64,000 nucleotides of DNA, from the NCBI GenBank assembly GCA_010015675.1, contig ML976977.1, positions 1,625,836 through 1,689,835 on the forward strand. The letters run 5' to 3'. Position 1 is the first letter of the stretch; each line of letters starts with the position of its first letter. This document shows, piece after piece, positions 55,301 to 64,000 of this stretch. The stretch is from Byssothecium circinans. Lineage: Eukaryota > Ascomycota > Dothideomycetes > Pleosporales > Massarinaceae. Position numbers and translations under genes: made by a program. The notes below the pieces were generated by a model, which did not search any database, had not been told where the DNA came from, and saw nothing but the letters and a program-made list of their open reading frames with translations.

Positions 55301-58300
55301 ACAGGCTATGTAGCAATTTGTGTGGTGGTACTGCGGTGGCCTTCCACGTTCACGTTCGATGGGATCCTCCGCAAGAGGTTCCGTGGGACGTAGAATACAC
55401 ATGTGCAGCGGTACCCAGCAGCAACGGCGACAGGCGCATGTGATGCAGGTAGCGATGTCGTGCTTAGGCCTTAGGCAGCTTACTGTAGCATGCGGGAAGC
55501 GGAAGCGACAAGCGATGCCGCTGCTGGCTGCGAGATGGCAGGTCGCTGAAACGCGAGAGTCGCGATGCCGCATGGTGCGGATGTCGATAAGCGTTAGTTG
55601 AGCCGGCCTCGCCTGTAGTGAGAAGAGATTATTGTATTGCCTTTGAGAGGCGGGCGTCGGAAAGACTGCCATCGCCGGTGGTGAGGGCGATGCGAGTTTG
55701 CGGCGGGGTAATACTGGATAGTGTAGGCTGCATGGCCACCCATGCTCACTGGGACCGACCTGTGTACTGTATTGCTCCATCCCTGTCTTTCCAGCGGGCC
55801 GGCGACTTCAGCAACAAGAATAGACTGGCGGTGAAGGCTCTGGAAAATGACTTGCTCTCTGTAGTGCCGACCATCCTACGGGAAAAACGGAGCAAACGTT
55901 TCAGGACTGTCGGGCGGCGAAGAGCGTGATTCCTCCTCACTTGAGAGAGGGGAGGTTGACTAGCGAAACGAGGCGCTAGAGAATGGAGAGTGAGCGGGTC
56001 GGTTGCACAGGGCATGAGGTGAGAGAACAATGACCGCAATGACCCCAAGGCCAATCATGGGACGGTCTTGGGTGCCTCCTGTCTCCCGTTTCGGGCTGTA
56101 AGGAGTGGTCCGTGTCGCAAACACGGTCAGGACTCAGGACCCCGATAACGGCTCCGCCTGGCTCTTTGACGTGGCCCGCGCTGATTGGCAGACGGGGGCA
56201 TCTGATCGATTCTGCGCGTACCTACCACCGCCCCATTGCGATAGTGTTGAGGGAGGAGATGGGGATGAGGGCGAGGCAGTGTCGAGCAGCGCTGTAGAGG
56301 AGCTGCTGCGGCTGCGTGTGTAGCGGCAGAGGGCGGTAGTGTGCTACTGCGTGCCCTACCCTTTCTTCCTGTACTGTACAGGTGCCCGGTGCTCTGATGA
56401 TGCTCGAAGCCAGACAGGGTGGGACGGGTGCGCGGTCTTGGCATTCGTGGAGAGGGATCCGCTCCATCACACGCATATGCAGCAGCGGGAGCGTGCAGCT
56501 GGAACATGTCCAATCACCATCCATGCGCCGTCCAAGCGTGCGCCCGTGTTGCGGGATGGCCTCACATCTGCAAGGAACGCTGGACATATGCCAGCTGATT
56601 GCATCTGGAGTCTCCACGTTGAGCACTGCAGCTCGAACGTTGACATCTAGCCATGAAGCGACTCTCATCACGACCGCGGCAGCCATGGGAGGAAATCGTC
56701 AGCCATGCCAGCTGTCTGTAGCTGTCGCAGGACTCGAGGCCAGACTCCTCCCAGAGCATCCGTCCGTCCCGTGTCCGGCACGGCGAGGCCAGCCATGACG
56801 GATTCCGATTACAGATTGCCTGTCCTATTCCGTTGGACAAGAGAGACACAATCCCCACAGCGTGGTTGCCTCACGAGAACATCCATGGAGTTAATAAGAA
56901 CAAAGGTCAGAGTCCAACTCAGTCCCCCGTATCTGAATATAGATCCGGAGAGGCCAGCTCGCGCATCGCCACATACTGCTAACGTACATGTCGATCGGTC
57001 TGAACGGGTCGATGCCGTACTATCGACTTGCCTTTCCTGCCACGAGGGGTGGTCAGCAAGTATCATGTAGAGCGGGCGGCATCCCACGATCCGCGGCCAC
57101 CTCGCGCCGGATGCGCTGCACGTTTATTTTCGCCTTTGCATTCGACCTGCTGGGACTTGAACCCACCCACGCGACCGCGGTACGACTACCTGACTCAAGT
57201 GTAGGGTATACCTAATGGTAGTGCATATCACGAAGAAGAGGGCGTGGTGGCTCTGTATCACGGCTGTGGTGAGAAGCTTGTCTCGCCATCTGATGCGGGT
57301 AGAGGTGCTATGGGTGTACGAGTATTGCCTCGCCACGTCTCACTGTCTGTATCGTCCAAGGTGGAGGGTTCGACGGGAGAGAAAGAGGCTGCGCGGCTAT
57401 CTGGGGTGCACGCGAAGCTTCACACATGCACACATACTGGGGAGAGGCGGCCTGAGGCGCCCTATGTGGCGGGCAGTGATGTTCATGGTTCGCACGCTGG
57501 AGACGGAGCAGTCATGTGATGACCTCGATCCAGACCTTCTATCAATTGACCTTCGGTCCCATTGTCGACGGAATGCGGCCCTGATTCGCGCGATAACGGC
57601 GCCTGCCCTCGACATGGATATCGGGGCGGACATGGCCACAGTGTGAGGCCTGGATCATCCGCAGCATCGGGACGTGTTCGTCTTGTCATGGCCAGCGAGA
57701 CACGAATCTGGAGATTGGACTGTGTGGACGAGGACGTGGTGGTGTTGTGTGCGGTGGCCGGTGGGGAGGGAAGGCGCGAGCAGCGAGGCGTGACTTTGGT
57801 GGCCTTGCCGGTTCGGGCTAGCGCCGCCAGCACATCACTTACACCGACAAGCGCCGCGGGCCTATCAGCGCGCACGGCGCCCCACGTCCAACGCGCAGCC
57901 TTTCCACCTCTCGACGAGCGGAGCCGGCGAGCGGCGATGTGAGTGGACGGGTGCGCCTCGCGCCGTTGATTGGCGCTGGCGGGCCTGTCACGCCCCGTCG
58001 CCATCGCCGTCGCACTCGCACACGGTCGAGTCTCCACGTAGCACCGGCGTCTTCGTTGCGCGTTGAGGGCGCTCGCTTGGCCGTCTGTCCAACAGTCGAG
58101 CGCTGAAGGCTGGGCGCTGGAGGAGCTGCGCGCATTCGGTTCGGTTCTGTTCTGTTCGGATACAGTACAGCGAGAGTGGGGGAGCTTGCGCCTTGCATGT
58201 GTACGGTACTGAATGGCCAGCGAGGGAATCCCTGCACGGGCAGCCGTCCGTCCATCCCGTTCGCTTGGACATCCCTGCGCTGGGGGGAGTAGCGTGCATT

Positions 58301-58820
58301 TAGCCTGAGGTGGACACTGGACAGCAGACATGGCCTTTCACTCCTCGGCGGTCCGGTCCTGGGTCTGCCCGAAGCATCAGCACCAGGCCCGTCGTCAAAG
58401 AGGAAAGACGTGCGACGGTCCTGGCGAGGGCAGCAACGGCAGTTCGCAGCACGTTTCAGAGCGAGAACGTGGCTGTCCCGCGTTGCAAAGCGCAAAGCGT
58501 TAACACCATGAAGCTTCAAGAAGTGGAATAGGTAATCCAGCCTGGAGTTTGCGTTGGATTTGACTTGCAGAAGCGCCGCAAATCATCGCATCCACCACAT
58601 CCGCACTGTGCAGTGTGCATTATTGCTGCATTCTGGCCCGCTGGCAAACGTTTCGGACAGGGGTTCTCTCCGATCGTCTGCGCGCTTAGGTAAGCCCGGC
58701 CATCTTTAGAGTGTCGGTGGTGTAGTGTAGGTAGGTGTAGGCCTCAGGCAGAGACTTCCGGGGAGACTTCTCGACTCTAGTCTCTAGTCCCTAGTCCCCA
58801 GTCTTTTAGTCTCTAGTCTC
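52350..58820. other. Long gene-free region upstream of stuA
   Basis: I find no convincing gene in these ~6.5 kb. Open frames up to 282 codons occur (for example 57,483-58,331 minus) in GC-rich DNA, but frames on both strands are equally long and none shows a domain or splice-consistent structure. Features seen: an A-run near 53,019-53,030, a TACCGTACCGTACC run near 53,102-53,119, and a B-box-like word on the minus strand near 57,151-57,164 without a foldable tRNA. Confidence 0.5.
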
Positions 58821-61535
58821 TCGGGCACGATATCTGCGCTGGCGTTGAATATCTCCGGCCGCTATGACTGGCCACGTCTATTCAGCCGTCTTCCCACTTC
58901 TGTCCTCCCCATCGGGCCCCCGGCCGGCGACTGGATGCCATTGTTAGAAAGAAAGTGAGAAAGAAAAAAGTGTAGACGCCCGCTAAGCCTGGCTCCACCC
59001 CTGCTGTGCGTTGAGTTGACGGTGGTGGAAGCAAGTCCGGTAGATGGCAGATGCTCATGTCTCGCCGCCTGCTTCGCTCGCAACGGGCTCGCATCGGATC
59101 TGCTGTGGAGGTGTTGTCATCTGGTGGAGTGCTGCTCGCTTGCGTGCATAGCACATGGTTAGCTGTGTCTGTATAGGTAGGCGTCGGCATGGGCGTGTCC
59201 CTGCTCCTCTCCCTGTCCTTGTCCCTTTCCCTGTCCCTGTCGTCTCGTCCCCTCTTCTGCGGCCCTTGTCTGGAGATCAGCCCAGTCAGCACGGGTGTTG
59301 TCTGTGCCTCCAGCGCGAAACGGCCTCTGCCTTTTCCACGGGACTCACCTCTCGGTCCAGCCATGGGCGCAGGCCGGTCCATCCAGCATCCAGCATCCAT
59401 TCCCAAATCCAATCATCAATCCATCCGCTGCTCAGTGCTCATCTCCCCACCAAGCCCGAAGCGAATTTATAGTAGAGTAGAGACGGACGTGGAGGAATCC
59501 GAACTGTGAAGCGACGGCAACCTCTGCATTCATCTACAGCATCCATCTACAGCATCCATCTACAGCATCCATCTACAGTACAGCGCCGTGTTGGTGTCAT
59601 GTACGTCTCTCAGATCCGTCCCATCTGCCCACTGCCGGCCAGCACCAGCACCAGCACCAGCATCAGCACGCCTGCAATTCGCGCCGTCCCGTCCTCGCGC
59701 AGACACTGACAACATCCATCCAATTCCAGCCTCCCCCTCCCACCCTCCGTGCACTGACTCTCTGCGCTGGAGCCCTGGCACCCTGGCACTCCTGGCCACG
59801 CCGTCGCGAAAAGCACCTCTCCCGGACGGACTGCGCTGCGGGCTGTGCGCCTTTCGTCTGTCTCGGTCAGCCCTCTTAGCCTGCGGCCTGCCTGCTTTCG
59901 AGCCTGCAGAGAATCCTGCACTGCAGCACCATAACGAGACCGACGTCTCTTCTCCACACCCGTCAAACATTGCGATACCAAACACCGACCCTCCTCCCCT
60001 CCCTCTCTCCACGCACACTCCCCAGGTGCTCTCGCCGTCGTTGCGTCCAAGCCCACGGTGAGTCCCATCTCTACTCTTGTCCCTACCCCCATTGCGCGGG
60101 CGCCATCCATCAGTGATAGATAGCACTCGGGTCTCGCCAGCGAATGCCCGCCCTCGCCTATGCTTTTGGCTTGACACCGCTCGGCGCTAGTGACAATCCC
60201 AACCACCCTCGCCTCTAACCCTCCGCCCTCCCCACCACAACCCGGGAAGGAACACCACCACCCGCGAAAAGCCTCCCATCAAAAGTCTGCATCGGTCCTC
60301 GCTGACAGTGACGGTCGCTGCCTGCCACCCCTCATCAATGCCTTTGTTATCAGCGTTTGCCCATTCTTCCACTTGCTGACGCCTTTGCTCGTCCAGTGTC
60401 TTTCCCGTGTCACAGCCATCTGATCGTCATCTCGAGAGCTCGGTCCGCGACGACGAGCGCGACGACGTTACGACCGGTTACGCTTTTGCTCTGCGCGACT
60501 GCTCCAGCAGATGCTCCCCGTCAACCCACGCCTGGATCGCTATTCTTTCTGGCCGCTTGTCTTTAATTAGTCGATTTTCCGTGTTTCGAAACGATCCCCA
60601 AAAGCATCTCAGTTCGCCCGTTAACGACCGCGACGACCTCACGACGTGCTTTTTGTCCGTTTAGCATTGTTTGCAGCGTTCTGTATTGTCAGGTGGTCAA
60701 CCAACGTCAATTCTCTGTTAGTGCCCCCAAAACCAAAAGCCCATCGCTATTCTAGTCTGCTTCTTTCCGGTCTGCTACAACCAAGGCCCTGCGCTTCGGT
60801 CTTCCTCTTCAGAGTTTCGGCCTGGTTCCGCGCCTTCGGGTTGTTTGCCCACGTGTTTGATCGCTTTTCGTTGGTCCGCGCTGCAGTCGACCGAACTGAA
60901 CATCTGAGAGCAAACACTGACTTGCGGTGTAGAACCTCGCGCATCACGCCTTTCGGAAACCTATATCAGCCACCAGCTATCGTCTCTCCGGCTACGTGCA
61001 CAGATTCTGCAACCTACTGCTGTAGAGCATCGACTGCTTGTTTCCGCACCTCACCCCTCTCGGCTATCCGGTGACTGACTCGAGGATTCCTCCGCGAATT
61101 GCTCTGCTTCCCACGGCACCACACACTTGAAGCTTCAATACCGCGAAACTGGAGCTGCCGTCGATCTCGTCGGTTCACGCCCGAGGCCCCGTCGATACCT
61201 GGTACAGCTCCCACTACGCGCCCAAGCCCGCAGTGTCGAGTGAGCGGCTACCAGCTCTTCCGCAAATCCAACCACACGCGAGCGGCTCTTCTGCCTCTTC
61301 GTCGCCTCGGGGTGGGTCATTTAGCGCGTCTTCGCTTGACCACGGAAGCGCTGGCTCCCACACGTCCTACTCGGCATCCGTAAACGGACACACAACAGGC
61401 CTCAAGACCCCTTCGCCAGAACAAGCCCCGCAGTCACTTGCTCGTAACGGTCAGTCTTTGCATGTGCAATCGCAGCAGAGCTCTCCTTACGGCACCCAAC
61501 AAGGCTACGGCTACTCTTCCGAGGGCTACAGCAGC
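58821..61535 (+). promoter_or_regulatory. Probable stuA promoter and long 5' leader with uORFs
   Basis: From ~59.2 kb the plus strand becomes pyrimidine-rich, as in many fungal promoters and leaders. Short upstream ORFs occur, for example ATG at 60,338 (13 codons) and ATG at 60,511 (19 codons, MLPVNPRLDRYSFWPLVFN). stuA genes are known for long leaders with uORFs. The last 405 bases (61,131-61,535) are open in the StuA frame without an ATG. The transcription start cannot be located from sequence. Confidence 0.5.
59531..59579 (+). repeat. 13-bp tandem repeat (CATCTACAGCATC)
   Basis: Three perfect units and a partial fourth, ending CATCTACAGTA. A short GCACCA-type run follows at about 59,641-59,668. 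Confidence 0.95.
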
Positions 61536-63579
61536 ATGAACCAGATGCAATCGTACTCTGAGGTACACCCTGCGCATATGTCTGCTGCCACTGCCCACGC
61601 TCCAGCTTCGGCTGCTCCGGGAAGCTTGTCACACTACTCGGCGTATCCTCCGCAACCGGCGCTGCTTCCTCCTGCGCAATATGGATCTGGTCCCGGTGGC
61701 TACCCGCCTTACGGTTACCCCAATGGTGTTCCATCACAGCTTCCAGCATCATCTTCGATGAGCAACACCATGGTTGGACAGTCCATTCAACTTCCAGGTA
61801 TGCTGAACAAGTATCAATATTGGTGTGCATTCACTAACAGGATCAGCAATGGCTCCTGCTGCGCCGCCTTCTGCCCTCGCCGGCTCACAGAGCTATCAGC
61901 CCCATACTTTTGACCAGACAGGGCAAATAGCACCTCCAGGGATGAAACCCCGAGTGACTGCAACCCTTTGGGAAGACGAGGGCAGTCTCTGCTTCCAGGT
62001 AGAGGCCAAGAGCGTATGTGTTGCTCGCCGTGAAGGTATGCGACAACAGATCAATATTCCTCTGTACCAGGCTAACGTCTCCAGACAACCACATGATCAA
62101 CGGCACGAAGCTTCTTAATGTAGCCGGCATGACCCGAGGTCGTCGAGACGGTATCCTCAAGAGCGAGAAGACGAGGCACGTGGTAAAGATTGGCCCAATG
62201 CATCTGAAGGGTGTCTGGTATGTTTCAAAGTACTCCAATTTTCATTCATGTCACTAATATTGGGTAGGATCCCCTTTGAACGTGCGCTGGAATTCGCCAA
62301 CAAGGAGAAGATAACAGAGCAGCTGTATCCCCTCTTTGTGCACGATATTGGAGCGCTTCTCTACCATCCCTCCAACCAGACAAGGGCGAGTGTCGGCGGT
62401 GCTGCAATGGCTGCCGTGGATCGAAACCGGAGACCGGATCCCATGCAGACGAATCGCTATCTCACGGGACCGACAACCTCGCAGCCTCCTTCCCTTCACC
62501 ACCATCACTCGATGACTAACCCGGTAGGCGCTGCCATGTCTCAGCCTCCACATGCAATCCAACCGCACCCTTCCTCTGGTCGACCCGGCCTTGATCGCGC
62601 TCATACGTTTCCCACCCCTCCTACGAGTGCATCGAGCATAATGGGTATGGGCAACCAAAACAGCTCTTATGAATGGAACGGTGGCAATGTCCAGAATGTA
62701 CCGGGATCTCAGCCTCTGTCTATCGACACTGGTCTGAGCAGCAACCGCTCTGTCCCTACTACGCCTGCCAGCACGCCGCCAGGATCTGTTCAGCAGGGCA
62801 TGGGCTATCAAACAGCTCAAGGATACGACAGCTCGCGGCCGATGTACTCTGCACCGCCTTCCCAGCCGTCACAATACAACACGCACTCGCAGCAGATGAT
62901 GGGCTACCCCAAGTCTGAAATGGCTCCACCTTCTCGAGCTGGTGACCATGGTGACGTAAAGCCCGCAGAGGGACTAATTTCCCAAGGCGATGAACAGTCT
63001 CACGGACCCGCTGGCGATGAAGCCGAAAACGAGCATGAATACACTCACAGCAACGCGCCGTACAATGGTGGTCGGGCCCCATATGCTTACGGGTCCAACC
63101 CCGCTCCCGGATCCATCACAGGCGAGCACCCCCACTTATCGCCGGAGATGACTGGCTCTCCTCACCAAAACGGTTCCGGACGTGCCACCCCTCGCACGGC
63201 CGCGACCGGTCAAACCCAGTGGAACGCGGGCTACCCAACTCCACAGCGCCAATCTGCGCCCTCAAGTAATCTGTACAGTGTCATGAGTGACAACCGTAGC
63301 ACAAACGGTAACGGTGCCTCCGATGGCTATTCCCAACCTCCTAGTCAATACTCCAGTCAAGGATATGCGCCCCCCAACGGTGTTGCCGCATCCGGAAAGC
63401 GCGGACGTGACGACGATGAACAAGATCCTTACGGCCGCCCAGGTAGCGTGCAAGGTGACGATATCGACGGCCTGAAGCGACGAAAGACCATGGACAGCGG
63501 GGCTGTTGCACCCTATGGTCAAGACCCCAACGCCGGTCTACAACGCTCTCGCACCATGGCGACGCAGCGCAGGAGGTAA
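61536..63579 (+). CDS. stuA: APSES transcription factor StuA
   Basis: Model: join(61536..61797, 61841..62035, 62085..62217, 62268..63579), 633 residues. Introns of 43, 49 and 50 nt (donors GTATG, acceptors ACAG, CCAG, GTAG) each restore family sequence; the middle join gives [20 protein letters not shown]. The APSES DNA-binding domain (about 122-235) is near-canonical: [48 protein letters not shown]. Downstream come [37 protein letters not shown] and [20 protein letters not shown], conserved in StuA, then a bipartite nuclear signal (GKRGR...LKRRK). StuA directs conidiophore and hyphal development and, in pathogens, effector and toxin expression. The start [11 protein letters not shown] agrees with the family N-terminus, but the frame is open for 405 bases upstream, so a longer isoform is possible. 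Confidence 0.95.
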
Positions 63580-64000
63580 TATCTAGATTTGTTGCTTTCT
63601 TGGGTGGTCCTAATTTTTGCCTCTTCCAAAGTTTGCAGTAGACGGTGGCCCTCTCGGGACCACAAAAACGCAGGCATCTGGCAAGCGTTCTAGGAGTCCT
63701 CTACCACATTACTCGACCTTCTTAAACCTCACGACCAGACCACCCATCACATGCGGATTCTTTTTCCTTGTGTCTATCTTCCTTCTATTTCCTGTGTTCT
63801 ACCTCGGTTCTCTCCAACCCGGGGCATTGACGACTTTTACGACCTTTTTTTCCATTAGAAACCAACGTGTTTCGAGCCACCCTACCTTGGGCCCTTTTCC
63901 TTTCGTCTAACGATATACGAATCCCTGCATGCATGCCGCATAAGCATTGCACACATTTGCTGTTGGCGCTAGTGCTTAATGTTGGTTGCGGGTGACGATT
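63580..64000. other. 3' flank of stuA
   Basis: Probable 3' untranslated and downstream sequence, pyrimidine-rich. A 97-codon plus frame at 63,617-63,910 with a hydrophobic stretch has no domain and is not called. Confidence 0.5.

Noticed and set aside
57151..57210. Minus-strand B-box-like GGTTCAAGTCCC, suggestive of a tRNA
   Set aside because: The T stem has a mismatch, and I could find no complementary acceptor arm or A box upstream.
57483..58331. 282-codon minus frame and overlapping long frames in the stuA upstream region
   Set aside because: GC-rich DNA keeps several frames open on both strands; no domain, no splice logic, and composition dominated by Arg, Ala and Pro.
1..64000. CRISPR arrays, rRNA genes, bacterial operons
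   Set aside because: None seen. Genes carry spliceosomal introns and eukaryotic families throughout, and the repeats found are tandem or transposon-type.

Overview
The window looks like nuclear DNA of a filamentous ascomycete (Pezizomycotina). Genes have short GT-AG introns of 43-116 nt with CTRAY-type branch sites. The gene set includes a StuA-type APSES regulator, a HET-domain protein, a fungal rhodopsin-domain protein, a PXA-PX sorting nexin and a pogo/Fot1-like transposon. AT-rich, C-to-T/G-to-A decayed repeats suggest repeat-induced point mutation (RIP). A dothideomycete host is my inference from the overall style and is not proven here.

Layout. 1-1,667: the 3' end of a probable HET-type gene, then AT-rich DNA with a degenerate tandem duplication. 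1.7-8.8 kb: a divergent housekeeping pair, the spliceosomal protein Prp3 (minus) and the RNA polymerase I largest subunit (plus). 10.1-14.1 kb: a seven-helix rhodopsin-domain membrane protein and a HET protein. 14.1-26.5 kb: an accessory, repeat-rich island. It holds a hypothetical gene fragment, a decayed pogo/Fot1 transposon with perfect terminal inverted repeats (plus a 320-base assembly gap), a tRNA-Ile gene with an unusual insertion, an SRPK-like kinase and a RIP-marked inverted repeat pair. 26.5-32 kb: an NAD(P)-dependent reductase and the proteasome lid subunit Rpn6. 32-39 kb: a ~2,240-residue coiled-coil protein. 41-45.3 kb: a head-to-head pair, a hotdog thioesterase and a PXA-PX-nexin-C protein. 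47-52.4 kb: a small two-helix membrane protein, a lineage-type low-complexity protein and a cytochrome P450. 52.4-61 kb: about 9 kb without a convincing gene. 61-63.6 kb: StuA.

The most unusual object is the tRNA-Ile(AAU) gene at 18,087-18,210. Removing a 50-nt segment with spliceosomal-intron boundaries (GTAAGT...GACTAAT...CAG) leaves a canonical 74-nt tRNA. The segment lies between positions 25 and 26, at the foot of the D arm, whereas nuclear tRNA introns normally sit at 37/38. Other points worth a look are the mismatch between perfect TIRs and a dead transposase, an in-frame ATG-less extension upstream of StuA, helical repeats in the giant coiled-coil protein, and a 141-bp tandem repeat running into the end of a coding region.

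Most of the genes are housekeeping or regulatory and not functionally linked. Core genes are intron-poor and GC-rich; the accessory genes sit next to AT-rich repeats. All exon boundaries were read by eye from splice consensus and frame continuity.
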